Program-made: the position numbers and the translations under genes
The notes under the pieces: model-generated
Told to the model about the DNA's origin: nothing
The model's database searches: none
The model's input: only the letters and a program-made list of their open reading frames with translations
Assembly: GCA_016712635.1 (NCBI GenBank)
Contig: JADJQS010000015.1
Coordinates: forward strand, 248,001 to 312,000
Source: Gammaproteobacteria bacterium
GTDB lineage: Bacteria; Pseudomonadota; Gammaproteobacteria; SZUA-140
Length of the DNA stretch: 64,000 nt
Direction of reading: 5' to 3'
Shown here: positions 8,328 to 16,487 of the stretch, in pieces
Layout: every line of letters starts with the position of its first letter
Position numbering within the stretch: the first letter of the stretch is position 1

Positions 8328-8984
8328 TCAGGTCAGCGTGCGCACGCCGTCCGGTGTGCCGAGCAGGAGGACATCCGCCGGGCGGCGCGCGAACAGGCCG
8401 TTGGTAACCACGCCGACCAGGTTGTTGATATCGGCCTCGAGCCGGCCGGCGTCCAGGATCTGCAGGCCGTGCACGTCGAGAATCACATTGCCGTTGTCGG
8501 TGACGAACTTGTCGCGCAGCACCGGGCGGCCGCCCAGCTTGACGAGCTCGCGCGCGACATAGCTGCGCGCCATCGGTATCACCTCGATCGGCAACGGGAA
8601 TTTGCCCAGCACGTCGACCAGCTTGGAGTCGTCCGCCACGCAGATGAATTTGCGGCTGGCGGCCGCGACGATCTTCTCGCGCGTGAGCGCGCCGCCGCCG
8701 CCCTTGATGAGCTGCAGGTGGCGGTTGCTCTCGTCGGCGCCGTCGACGTAGACCGGAATCTCGTCGACCGCGTTCAGATCGAGCACCGGGATGCCATGGC
8801 CCTTGAGGCGCGCAGCCGAGGCCTCGGAACTCGCCACGGTGCCATCGATCCTGTGTTTGATGCGGGCCAGCGCGTCGATGAAGAAGTTCGCGGTGGAGCC
8901 CGTCCCCACGCCGACTACGGCGCCCGCTTCGATGTATTCGAGGGCGGCCTCGGCGGCCTGTTTCTTCTGTTCGTCGCGCGTCAT
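8328..8984 (-). CDS. rpiA: Ribose-5-phosphate isomerase A
   Basis: Interconverts ribose 5-phosphate and ribulose 5-phosphate in the non-oxidative pentose phosphate pathway. The 218 residues match the usual length (219 in E. coli). Visible motifs are GVGTGSTANFF (phosphate-binding), DGADE (catalytic aspartate) and KGGGGALTREKI (catalytic lysine region), with NGNVILDV near the C-terminus. It is transcribed away from ilvA. rpiA and ilvA are also divergent neighbours in several gammaproteobacteria. Confidence 0.97.
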   Translation of the reverse strand: MTRDEQKKQAAEAALEYIEAGAVVGVGTGSTANFFIDALARIKHRIDGTVASSEASAARLKGHGIPVLDLNAVDEIPVYVDGADESNRHLQLIKGGGGALTREKIVAAASRKFICVADDSKLVDVLGKFPLPIEVIPMARSYVARELVKLGGRPVLRDKFVTDNGNVILDVHGLQILDAGRLEADINNLVGVVTNGLFARRPADVLLLGTPDGVRTLT

Positions 8985-9106
8985 CGCAGGTCCTCGTCAA
9001 TGGGTGTTTTCAGATGATACCGATCCGCAGTCGCGCTGTCATGGGCGTCGCCGGGCGCACGCCCTTCGGCTCGGACCTAGGCAGGAGGTTGCTTAATTGA
9101 TACTTT

Positions 9107-10633
9107 ATGCCGATGCCCAAAGACTATCTCACCCGTATTTTAAAGGCGCAGGTCTACGATGTGGCCCGCGAAACCCCGCTCGATCCGATGCCATCGCTGT
9201 CCAAGCGCACGAAAAATACCGTACTGCTCAAACGCGAAGACCTGCAGCCGGTGTTCTCGTTCAAGCTGCGCGGCGCATATAACAAGCTTGCCAGGCTGGT
9301 TGCCGGCGGGCACCGGGGCGGCGTGATTGCCGCCTCGGCGGGCAATCATGCGCAGGGCGTCGCGCTGGCGTCGCGCAAGCTCGGCATCAAGGCCTTGATC
9401 GTGATGCCGGCCACCACCCCGGCAATCAAGATCGACGCCGTGCGCAGTTTCGGCGCGCGCATCGTGCTGCACGGCGACACCTACGACGAGGCCTGTGCCC
9501 ATGCGTACGGGCTTGCCGCCGCGCAGGACCTGACGTTCATCCATCCCTACGACGATCCGGACGTCATCGCCGGCCAGGGCACCATCGCCCAGGAGCTGTT
9601 GCGCCGCGATCCCGACCTCATTCACGCGATCTTTGTCCCGGTCGGCGGCGGTGGCCTGATCGCGGGCGTTGCCGCCTACGTTAAGACGCTTTATCCGCGC
9701 ATCAAGGTGATCGGGGTGGAGCCGGACGACGCCCCGTCCATGCATCACGCACTCAGGCAGGGGCGCCGCGTGCGGCTCGCCCAGGTGGGCATCTTCGCGG
9801 ACGGCGTGGCGGTGCATCAGGTCGGCAAGGAACCTTTCCGCATCGCCCGCAAGTGCGTCGACGAGGTACTGCTGGTGTCCACCGATGAGATCTGCGCGGC
9901 CATCAAGGACATCTTCGACGACACCCGCTCCATCGCTGAGCCGGCCGGCGCCCTGGCCGTGGCCGGATTGAAAAAATACGTTGAGCGTGAAGGACTAAGC
10001 AATATGCGCCTGATCGCCATCGATAGCGGCGCCAACATCAATTTCGACCGTCTGCGCCATGTGTCGGAACGTGCCGACGTCGGTGAGCGGCGCGAGGCGC
10101 TGCTGGCGGTGACGATCCCCGAGCAGCCGGGCAGTTTCCTGAATTTCTGCCGTGTGATCGGCCGACGCAATGTCACCGAATTCAATTATCGCTATGCCGA
10201 TGCCAGCCGGGCGCACGTGTTCGCGGGCATCGATGTGGCGCGCGCGGGCGAGGGTCGGCAGGCCATCATCCGCCTGCTGCGCGAGCACGGCTATCCGGTG
10301 ACGGACATGACCGACAACGAGATGGCCAAGCTGCATGTGCGTTATATGGTCGGTGGACGTACGCAGGGGCTCAAGGACGAGGTGCTCTACCGTTTCGAGT
10401 TCCCGGAGCGGCCGGGCGCACTGCTGGAATTTCTCAGTTGCATCGGCCGGCGCTGGAACATCAGCCTGTTTCATTACCGCAATCACGGCGCCGCCTACGG
10501 TCGCGTGCTGGTGGGCGTGCAGGTGCCGGCGCGCGACAAGCCGGAACTGCAAACCTTTCTCGACAACCTCGGTTACAAGTATTGGGAGGAGAGCGACAAC
10601 CCGGTGTACAAGCTGTTCCTCGAGGGGTACTGA
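9107..10633 (+). CDS. ilvA: Threonine ammonia-lyase, biosynthetic, with two ACT-like domains
   Basis: Deaminates threonine to 2-oxobutanoate, the first committed step to isoleucine, using pyridoxal phosphate. The PLP lysine sits in FSFKLRGAYNK (Lys53) and the phosphate-binding loop in VPVGGGGLIAGVA. Two regulatory ACT-like domains occupy about residues 330-400 and 425-495 (PEQPGSFLNF, PERPGALLEF), the arrangement that gives isoleucine feedback inhibition. At 508 residues it matches long-form IlvA. The frame is closed by a TGA at 9098, so translation starts at ATG 9107 or 9113. The strong AGGAGG at 9083-9088 is unusually far from both. Confidence 0.97.
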   Translation: MPMPKDYLTRILKAQVYDVARETPLDPMPSLSKRTKNTVLLKREDLQPVFSFKLRGAYNKLARLVAGGHRGGVIAASAGNHAQGVALASRKLGIKALIVMPATTPAIKIDAVRSFGARIVLHGDTYDEACAHAYGLAAAQDLTFIHPYDDPDVIAGQGTIAQELLRRDPDLIHAIFVPVGGGGLIAGVAAYVKTLYPRIKVIGVEPDDAPSMHHALRQGRRVRLAQVGIFADGVAVHQVGKEPFRIARKCVDEVLLVSTDEICAAIKDIFDDTRSIAEPAGALAVAGLKKYVEREGLSNMRLIAIDSGANINFDRLRHVSERADVGERREALLAVTIPEQPGSFLNFCRVIGRRNVTEFNYRYADASRAHVFAGIDVARAGEGRQAIIRLLREHGYPVTDMTDNEMAKLHVRYMVGGRTQGLKDEVLYRFEFPERPGALLEFLSCIGRRWNISLFHYRNHGAAYGRVLVGVQVPARDKPELQTFLDNLGYKYWEESDNPVYKLFLEGY

Positions 10634-10670
10634 AGCGCCGCCGGCGTTCACCGCGCGGTAACTCCGGAAA

Positions 10671-10702
10671 GCAAAAAGGCCCGTAAATACGGGCCTTTTT
10701 GC
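10671..10702. terminator. Bidirectional rho-independent terminator between ilvA and the lysine-repeat gene
   Basis: A perfect inverted repeat with 15-base arms (GCAAAAAGGCCCGTA and its complement) and a two-base centre. The G+C core is flanked by A5 on one side and T5 on the other, so it can terminate the plus-strand ilvA transcript and the minus-strand transcript arriving from the lysine-repeat gene. Confidence 0.85.
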
Positions 10703-10756
10703 TTTCTCAGGGGCACGGGCCCCGTGATAGAGAGCCCGTGCCTGTCCTGATGTTAC

Positions 10757-10921
10757 TTACTTCTTCTTTGCTGCTGCCTTTCTCTTCTTCTTGGGAGCGG
10801 CCTTCTTCTTCGCCGCTTTCTTCTTGGGGGCGGCTTTCTTCTTGGTGCCCGCTTTCTTCTTCGCTACTGCCTTCTTCTTGGTTACTGTTTTCTTCTTGGC
10901 TGCTGCTTTCTTAGTGGCCAT
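10757..10921 (-). CDS. Histone H1-like lysine/alanine repeat protein
   Basis: A 54-residue protein made almost entirely of A/K/P repeats (KKKAAPKKKAAKKKA and similar). It resembles the tails of eukaryotic histone H1, bacterial AlgP/Hc1-like proteins and short H1-like proteins. Such proteins bind DNA by charge and are thought to compact the nucleoid; binding here is inferred. The start at ATG 10921 is fixed by a strong GGAGGA six to eight bases upstream. A possible minus-strand -10 TATACT lies about 35 bp further up. The repetitive DNA (runs of AAG and GCT codons) is prone to length variation. It ends 55 bp from the shared terminator with ilvA. Confidence 0.85.
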   Translation of the reverse strand: MATKKAAAKKKTVTKKKAVAKKKAGTKKKAAPKKKAAKKKAAPKKKRKAAAKKK

Positions 10922-11268
10922 TGACAATCCTCCAAGTGTTAAACGCAAGTGTAGTATAAACATCTTTGCACATAATGCTAGTCTCTCGTGCAAAATTTTG
11001 CATTCGACTCTGTGTATCGACGTTCGCGAAGTAATCTTGAGTTCGCATCGAATTTATTTCCGGCGACGCGCGTGCGCGGGTGCGAACGATCGCTCGACAG
11101 CAGTCTTCAGCGCATGAGATTCACCGCGGAATGCAGTGCTTCGCATGTGTCGCGCAGGCTTTCGCTGCCGGGTGAAAGCGTTTGATCACTGGAGAGAATC
11201 GTCTCGCGCGCCGCGATGCAAGCATTACCCGCCGGCGCGCAGCGAACGGCGTGCGAGACAGCCGGCGA
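10922..11268. other. Non-coding gap upstream of the lysine-repeat gene
   Basis: About 350 bases with no gene I can support. The end nearest the lysine-repeat gene is A+T-rich and presumably holds its promoter and a 14-bp perfect palindrome. The rest, toward the EVE gene, is G+C-rich and featureless to my reading, with short open frames lacking ribosome-binding sites. Confidence 0.5.
10989..11002. promoter_or_regulatory. Perfect 14-bp palindrome TGCAAAATTTTGCA, possible operator
   Basis: The palindrome lies about 70 bp upstream of the start of the lysine-repeat gene and next to its likely promoter. Its symmetry and A+T core are typical of a dimeric regulator's site. No specific regulator is suggested by the sequence. 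Confidence 0.35.
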
Positions 11269-11727
11269 CTATTCGAGCGCGAGGATCGCGCTCCATTGCT
11301 CCGGAGTTACCGGCATGACGGAAAGCCGGTTGCCGCGCCCGAGCAGCGGCATGCCCGCCAGCGCGGGGCATGCTTTCAGTTCCGGCAGGCTGATGATGCG
11401 CTTGAATGCGCGTCGCAGCCGCACGTCCACCATGTACCAGCGCGGCGTATCCGGTGTCGAGGCGGGATCATGGTAGGGGCTGGCGGGGTCCAGGGCGGTG
11501 TTGTCTGGATAGCCTTCGCACACGATCTCGATGATCCCGGCGATGCCGGGTACGGCGCAGCTGGAGTGGTAGAAAAAGGCGAGATCGCCGCGCCGCATGC
11601 CGTCCCGCAGATAGTTCCGCGCCTGGTAATTGCGCACGCCGTCCCAGTGCTCCATGCGGCCGGGCCGCCGCGCCAGGTCGCCGATGGAAAACACATCGGG
11701 TTCCGATTTGAGCAGCCAGTGATTCAT
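11269..11727 (-). CDS. EVE domain protein
   Basis: A 152-residue single-domain EVE protein of the PUA-like fold, related to human THYN1. It opens with MNHWLLKSEPDVFSIGDL, then WDGVRNYQARNYLRDGM and GDLAFFYHSS, which form the aromatic cage that in this family binds modified bases in DNA or RNA. The biological ligand is unknown. It overlaps the end of fau by four bases (ATGA), so the two are translationally coupled. EVE genes sit next to fau or 6S RNA in many gammaproteobacteria. Confidence 0.92.
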   Translation of the reverse strand: MNHWLLKSEPDVFSIGDLARRPGRMEHWDGVRNYQARNYLRDGMRRGDLAFFYHSSCAVPGIAGIIEIVCEGYPDNTALDPASPYHDPASTPDTPRWYMVDVRLRRAFKRIISLPELKACPALAGMPLLGRGNRLSVMPVTPEQWSAILALE

Positions 11728-12344
11728 CGTGAGCTTCGTGCCCCTGGCGGCGTATTCCGGAACACATGCCGGCGCTCGTCGCTGAAGCAGCCGTCGAGCG
11801 CGACGTCCCAGCCGGCGGCGTGCAGACGGTCCACCTGCTGGAACTCGAAGGCGAGTCCGTACAGGTGCGGTCGGCGCCACAGGCGACGATGGCGGAGGAA
11901 CGCCAGGCTGCGGTCATAATAGCCGCCGCCCATGCCGAGGCGGTTGCCACGGCGGTCGAAGGCGACGAGGGGCGCGAGTATCAGGTCGAGCGCACCCGCC
12001 CGCACCCGCCCGCGCACCGCGCGCGCGGGCTCGGGGATGCCGAAGCGATTGGTTTGCAGTGCGTCGCCGGCGCGATAGGGCGTAAACCAGAGCCGGTTCG
12101 ATCCGAGGGTGTCGAGTACCGGCAGGTAACACTGCTTGCGCATGGTCCGGGCGCGCCGCAGCAGCGGGCGCGGATCCATCTCGCCGTCGTTGGGCAGATA
12201 CAGACCGATACGCCTGCTGTTGCGGAAGACGTGGCTGGCGGCGGCGATGCGCGTCATGCGCCGGGCCGCCGCACGGCGGTCGGCCGCGCTCAGCCGGCGG
12301 CGCCTGTCCCTGAGTTCCCGGCGGATGCGCGCGCGTTCGGACAC
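11724..12344 (-). CDS. fau: 5-formyltetrahydrofolate cyclo-ligase
   Basis: Converts 5-formyltetrahydrofolate to 5,10-methenyltetrahydrofolate with ATP hydrolysis, returning a storage folate to one-carbon metabolism. It is 206 residues, slightly longer than E. coli YgfA. The ATP/folate signature GNRLGMGGGYYDRSLAFL is complete, and the basic N-terminus RRELRDRRRRLS is typical. The gene follows 6S RNA on the same strand, the classic arrangement in which fau is transcribed from the 6S promoter. Confidence 0.95.
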   Translation of the reverse strand: MSERARIRRELRDRRRRLSAADRRAAARRMTRIAAASHVFRNSRRIGLYLPNDGEMDPRPLLRRARTMRKQCYLPVLDTLGSNRLWFTPYRAGDALQTNRFGIPEPARAVRGRVRAGALDLILAPLVAFDRRGNRLGMGGGYYDRSLAFLRHRRLWRRPHLYGLAFEFQQVDRLHAAGWDVALDGCFSDERRHVFRNTPPGARSSR

Positions 12345-12395
12345 GGTTGAAACAGTGGGTGGAAGCAGGGTCGAGGCCGGTGTGCGCGGAAAAGG

Positions 12396-12556
12396 TGTAA
12401 GGGGGCATCCTCCGCAGGCGCCGTTGCGAACTTTCGCCCTTGAACCAATGGTTCAGGTGGGGACGTCGGCGACATCACAGGCTTTCCGCCGCTGGCGGAC
12501 ATGCACAAAGATATCGACACTCAGTCCCCCGGGCTTAGTAATAGGCTCAAGAGTAG
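12396..12556 (-). ncRNA. ssrS: 6S RNA (ends approximate)
   Basis: 6S RNA mimics an open promoter and sequesters sigma70 RNA polymerase in stationary phase. On the minus strand I read CACCTGAACCATTGGTTCAAGG (12438-12459), almost identical to the E. coli 6S segment with the paired GAACCA/GGTTC arms. This is followed by CGGCGCCTGCGGAGGATGCC, the 3' closing strand. The 5' half holds GGGGGACTGAGTGTCGATATC, matching the E. coli CCAGTCCCCTGAGCCGATAT region. The location between zapA and fau is its conserved site. I cannot define exact ends; total length is about 160-180 nt. Confidence 0.87.
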
Positions 12557-12616
12557 TACAGGTTCGCTAACGAACGTCGCAGGGGATACCCGAAACCCAT
12601 CATCCGCCACTCCGGC

Positions 12617-12931
12617 TTAAAATTCAATCTGCCGGTTCTTGTCGAGCACCTGTTCGACGCGGTTTTGCAGGGCGAGCAGTTTGGGCGCCACCTGGCGGTC
12701 GTAATCCGCAATGCCGGCGCGGTACTGCAGCAGTTCATGGACGATGTTGAGGCTCGCCATGACGGAAATGCGGTCGATGCCGACCACCTTGCCGGATTCG
12801 CGCACCTCCCGCATCTTGCCATTGAGATACTGGGCCGAGCGCTGCAGCGCCTCCCGTTCCTCATCCGGGCAGGCGATGCGGAACTCCTTGTCGAGGATAT
12901 TGATGGTGATCGCGACCGGGTCGGATTTCAT
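12617..12931 (-). CDS. zapA: Cell division protein ZapA
   Basis: ZapA binds FtsZ and crosslinks its protofilaments at mid-cell. The 104-residue protein has the N-terminal globular head (VAITINILDKEFRIACPDEE, EALQRSAQYLNGKM) and a C-terminal coiled coil from about residue 60 (IVHELLQYRAGIADYDRQVA, VEQVLDKNRQIEF). Translation begins at the ATG overlapping the stop of the upstream zapB-like gene (ATGA), so the pair is coupled. 6S RNA follows. Confidence 0.95.
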   Translation of the reverse strand: MKSDPVAITINILDKEFRIACPDEEREALQRSAQYLNGKMREVRESGKVVGIDRISVMASLNIVHELLQYRAGIADYDRQVAPKLLALQNRVEQVLDKNRQIEF

Positions 12932-13161
12932 AGCTCGACTTCCAGGGTCTTGAGCCGCGAGATCATGGCCTCGATCTTGGCGCGCGACAAGTCGTTCTTG
13001 TCGGTCAGGCGGGTCTGGGTCACCTGCAGCTGGGCATGGGCGGCCTTGAGCCGGTTGTTTTCCTCGCGCAGGCGCTCGCACAGCTTGATGAGCTCCTCGA
13101 TGCGGAGCGTCAGCAGGTCGAGATCGAGTTTTTGCGGGGAGTTGATCTGTTTCGAAGTCAT
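12928..13161 (-). CDS. TIGR02449 family ZapB-like coiled-coil protein
   Basis: A 77-residue, nearly all-helical protein: LDLLTLRIEELIKLCERLRE, then ENNRLKAAHAQLQVTQTRLT, then DKNDLSRAKIEAMISRLKTL. The coiled-coil pattern and the position directly before zapA identify the TIGR02449 group, presumed to act in Z-ring assembly like ZapB. The ATG at 13161 is the only start codon before the coiled coil. It lies just 7 bp past a -10 hexamer, implying a leaderless message. Confidence 0.88.
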   Translation of the reverse strand: MTSKQINSPQKLDLDLLTLRIEELIKLCERLREENNRLKAAHAQLQVTQTRLTDKNDLSRAKIEAMISRLKTLEVEL

Positions 13162-13168
13162 ATCGGGC

Positions 13169-13197
13169 ACTATAGATCGGAGCCTTCCGACGGTCAA
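13169..13197 (-). promoter_or_regulatory. Promoter of the zapB-like/zapA operon
   Basis: On the minus strand TTGACC (13197-13192), 17 bp spacer, TATAGT (13174-13169). Transcription would start at about 13161-13163, on or within two bases of the ATG, leaving no room for a Shine-Dalgarno sequence. Confidence 0.7.
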
Positions 13198-13349
13198 TGG
13201 TCGCCGGACGCCCCGGTGCGCGAAGGCATCGCCTGTGCGGGGGTTTTTCTTTATCATTGGCATACGGTGTCCGCTCCGCGTCGTTGGGCGGGCCGGCGGC
13301 GATTCTGTTCATTTTTCAAAATCATGTGCAAGGTATGACGGGTTAGCTT

Positions 13350-13910
13350 ATGGATTGGTCGCTGGTCAATGCCGCCTTGCGTCGGCTGGGGGTCGCCACC
13401 GACGCCGCGGAAAGCCACGGCGTCCTGTGCGGGCTGTTGTGCGCGCGCGGGCCCGCCGCGGAGGACGCATGGATGGCCCTGGTGCGCGAGGAACGGGCGG
13501 CCGATTCGGCCGAGCCGGCCGGTGCGGAGGCGTGGACGGAGCTTACGCGCCTGTACCGCGAGACGCTCGGCCAGTTGCGCGATGAGGAGTTCGCCTTCTC
13601 CCTGCTGCTGCCGGACGATACCCAGCCCCTGCAGTTGCGCGCGGAGGCGATGACGGAATGGTGCCAGGGATTCCTGTACGGTCTCGCGGCCGGCGGGGTG
13701 GAAGACACCAATGTGCTGCCCGAGGAGGTGCGGGAGATCACCGAGGACATCGTGGAGATATCCAGCGCATCCACAGACGACGATGAAGGCGAGCCCGGCG
13801 AGGCGGCGTACGCGGAATTGATAGAATACCTGCGCGTCGGCGTCATCCTGGTGTTCGAGACGCTGGAGGCCGAGCGCGCCGGGGCAGGCGACGACAGGGT
13901 GATACATTGA
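13350..13910 (+). CDS. ygfB: UPF0149 family protein YgfB
   Basis: A 186-residue YecA/YgfB family protein: ESHGVLCGLLCARG near the start, WCQGFLYGLAAGG about residues 108-120, and an acidic C-terminal section ending in the helix AYAELIEYLRVGVILVFETL. In Pseudomonas, YgfB has been reported to modulate AlpA-dependent transcription; the role here is not known. It starts the ygfB-pepP-ubiH-ubiI unit, with a 4-bp gap to pepP. The divergent gap to the zapB-like gene (188 bp) carries both promoters. Confidence 0.93.
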   Translation: MDWSLVNAALRRLGVATDAAESHGVLCGLLCARGPAAEDAWMALVREERAADSAEPAGAEAWTELTRLYRETLGQLRDEEFAFSLLLPDDTQPLQLRAEAMTEWCQGFLYGLAAGGVEDTNVLPEEVREITEDIVEISSASTDDDEGEPGEAAYAELIEYLRVGVILVFETLEAERAGAGDDRVIH

Positions 13911-13914
13911 AGCC

Positions 13915-15240
13915 ATGAGCAAACCGAAGAGTACAGATGTTAGAGAATTCGCCCGCCGGCGCCGGCGGCTCATGCAGATGATGGGTCGCGACAGCATCGC
14001 CATTCTGCCCACCGCCCCGGTTGTGCTGCGCAACCGCGATGTCGAGTATCCCTACCGCCCGGAGAGCGACTTCTATTACCTGACCGGTTTCGAGGAGCCG
14101 GCGTCCGTCGCGGTGCTGGTGCCAGGACGCAGCGGCGGCGAGTTCATCCTGTTCTGCCGGGAACGCGACCCCAAGATGGAACTCTGGACCGGTCCGCGCC
14201 ACGGCCCGGAGGGCGTGCGCGTTCATTTCGGCGCGGACGAGGCGCATCCCGTCGATGCGATCGACGATCTCCTGCCCGGACTGCTCGAAAATCGCGCCAA
14301 GGTGTATTACACGATGGGCAGCAATCCGGATTTCGATCAGCGCATCACGGAATGGCTGAAGGTCATCCGGCGCAAGTCGCGCGCCGGGGTTCATCCGCCC
14401 GACGAGATCGTCTCGCTGGAGCACCTGCTGCACGAGATGCGCCTGTTCAAGAGCCGCGACGAGGTGGCCACCATGCGTCGTGCGGCCGAGATCTCGGCCG
14501 AGGCGCACTGCCGCGCCATGCGGGCGTGCCGGCCGGGCATGCTGGAGTACCAGCTGGAGGCAGAACTCTCCCATGAGTTTATCCGCCGCGGTGCGCGCAG
14601 CCACGCCTATCCGCCCATCATAGGCGGCGGGCCCAACGCCTGCATCCTGCACTACACCGACAATGATGCCGTGCTCGCCGACGGCGATCTCGTGCTGATC
14701 GACGCCGGCGCCGAGTACCGCGGCTACGCCGCCGACATCACGCGCACCTTCCCGGTCAACGGCCGTTTCAGTCCGGCCCAGCGCGCCGTCTATGAACTGG
14801 TGCTCGCGGCGCAGCACGCGGCCATCGCCAAGGTGCGGCCGGGTAACCACTGGAACGACCCGCATGATGCCGCCGTGCGTGTGTTGACCCAGGGCCTGGT
14901 CAGGCTTGGACTGCTGAAGGGGGACGCACGCACGCTGATCAGGAAGCGCGCCTATCAGCGCTTCTTCATGCACCGCACCGGGCACTGGCTCGGCATGGAC
15001 GTGCACGACGTCGGCGATTACAAGATCGGAGACAGCTGGCGCCTGCTCGAGCCGGGCATGGTGCTGACCGTCGAGCCCGGTCTGTACATCCCCGCCGGCA
15101 GCAAGGGGGTGGCGAAGAAGTGGTGGAACATCGGTGTGCGCATCGAGGATGACGTACTGGTGACGCGCGGCGGCAGCGAGGTGCTCACCCACGGCGTACC
15201 CAAGACCGTGGCCGAGATCGAGTCCCTGATGGCGGCCTGA
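13915..15240 (+). CDS. pepP: Xaa-Pro aminopeptidase P (M24B)
   Basis: A dimanganese peptidase that removes N-terminal residues preceding proline in the cytoplasm. The 441 residues match E. coli PepP. The N-terminal domain has YPYRPESDFYYLTGFEEP. The pita-bread catalytic domain contains all five metal ligands: Asp in DAGAEYRGYAADITRTF (about 263 and 274), His in GHWLGMDVHDVG (about 357), Glu in VEPGLYI (about 387) and Glu in RIEDDVLV (about 411). It is followed 5 bp later by ubiH, as in E. coli. Confidence 0.97.
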   Translation: MSKPKSTDVREFARRRRRLMQMMGRDSIAILPTAPVVLRNRDVEYPYRPESDFYYLTGFEEPASVAVLVPGRSGGEFILFCRERDPKMELWTGPRHGPEGVRVHFGADEAHPVDAIDDLLPGLLENRAKVYYTMGSNPDFDQRITEWLKVIRRKSRAGVHPPDEIVSLEHLLHEMRLFKSRDEVATMRRAAEISAEAHCRAMRACRPGMLEYQLEAELSHEFIRRGARSHAYPPIIGGGPNACILHYTDNDAVLADGDLVLIDAGAEYRGYAADITRTFPVNGRFSPAQRAVYELVLAAQHAAIAKVRPGNHWNDPHDAAVRVLTQGLVRLGLLKGDARTLIRKRAYQRFFMHRTGHWLGMDVHDVGDYKIGDSWRLLEPGMVLTVEPGLYIPAGSKGVAKKWWNIGVRIEDDVLVTRGGSEVLTHGVPKTVAEIESLMAA

Positions 15241-15245
15241 ACGGC

Positions 15246-16487
15246 ATGGCCGACACATCCGACCGGACAGCGGGCGATTTCGACGTCCTGATCGTGGGCG
15301 GAGGCATGGTCGGCGCCAGCCTCGCCTGTGCCCTCGCGCGCCGCCCCCTGCGCATCGGTGTGGTCGAATCCGTCCCCTTCGGTGCCACCGCGCAACCCAG
15401 TTACGACGACCGTTCCATCGCGCTCGCCTACGGCACGCGGCGCATCTTCGAGGGCATGGGGCTGTGGCGGGAGATCTCTGCCGCGGCGGCCCCGATCGAG
15501 CAGATCCACGTCTCCGACCGCGGCCATTTCGGCGCCGCGCGCATGCGCGCCGCGGCGTACGGCTTCGACGCACTCGGCTACGTGGCCGAGAGCCGCGCGC
15601 TGGGCCGGGTCTTCTCCGCGACGCTGGCCGCGCTCCCGCAGGCCGAACTGATCAGTCCGGCGCGGGTCAGCGCGATGGAGGCCGCACCCGACCACGTGCG
15701 CGTGCGTATCGAACAGGGCGGCGCGACGCGCACCGTGACGACCCGCCTCCTGGTCGGGGCAGACGGCGCCGAGTCGGGCGTGCGGCGCTGGAGCGGCATC
15801 GGCGTGCAGCGTGCGGAATACGGCCAGAGCGCGATCATCGCCAACCTGACGCCGGAAAGGCCGCACCGCAACATCGCCTATGAGCGCTTCACCGACAGCG
15901 GGCCGCTCGCCCTGCTCCCCATGAGAGACGAACGCTGCGCGCTGGTGTGGACCGTGCGCACGGAGCAGTGCGCGGCCGTCGAGGCGCTCCCCGACGGGGA
16001 ATTCCTCGCGCGGCTCCAGGCGCGCCTGGGCATGCGCCTCGGCCGCCTGCTGCGCGTCGGCGCACGCGCCTCCTACCCGCTCGCGCTGGTCCGCGCGCAC
16101 CGCTACTCCGCGGCGCGGCTGGCCCTGATCGGCAACGCGGCGCACACCCTGCATCCGATCGCGGGCCAGGGTTTCAACCTGGGACTGCGCGACGTTGCCG
16201 CGCTGGCCGAAGTGGTGTGCGATGCCGCGGCGACGGGAGGCGATATCGGTGGTCGTGCCGTGCTTGCCCGGTACGAGGATTGGCGCCGGCGCGACCAGGA
16301 GCATGTGCTGCGCGTGACCGACGGCCTGGTGCGCCTGTTCTCCAACGACTTCGCACCGCTGGTGCTGGCGCGCAACGCCGGCATGGTGCTGGTCGATCTG
16401 CTGCCGCCGGTGAAGCGCGCGCTGATGCGCCGCGCCATGGGTCTCGCCGGCCGCCAGCCGCGCCTCGCGCGCGGCCTGCCGCTGTGA
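15246..16487 (+). CDS. ubiH: 2-octaprenyl-6-methoxyphenol hydroxylase UbiH
   Basis: A flavin monooxygenase of ubiquinone synthesis that hydroxylates the ring at C1. The 413-residue protein has the dinucleotide-binding DVLIVGGGMVGASLACALA near residue 14, the YDDRSIALAYG block, and the second FAD motif ALIGNAAHTLHPIAGQGFNL. It is placed by synteny (pepP-ubiH-ubiI) and by greater similarity to UbiH than to its neighbour. Its stop overlaps the GTG start of ubiI. Confidence 0.93.
   Translation: MADTSDRTAGDFDVLIVGGGMVGASLACALARRPLRIGVVESVPFGATAQPSYDDRSIALAYGTRRIFEGMGLWREISAAAAPIEQIHVSDRGHFGAARMRAAAYGFDALGYVAESRALGRVFSATLAALPQAELISPARVSAMEAAPDHVRVRIEQGGATRTVTTRLLVGADGAESGVRRWSGIGVQRAEYGQSAIIANLTPERPHRNIAYERFTDSGPLALLPMRDERCALVWTVRTEQCAAVEALPDGEFLARLQARLGMRLGRLLRVGARASYPLALVRAHRYSAARLALIGNAAHTLHPIAGQGFNLGLRDVAALAEVVCDAAATGGDIGGRAVLARYEDWRRRDQEHVLRVTDGLVRLFSNDFAPLVLARNAGMVLVDLLPPVKRALMRRAMGLAGRQPRLARGLPL

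Noticed and set aside
10988..11185. Small plus-strand open frame between the lysine-repeat and EVE genes
   Set aside because: No ribosome-binding site, family match or conserved context; overlaps the presumed promoter of the lysine-repeat gene.
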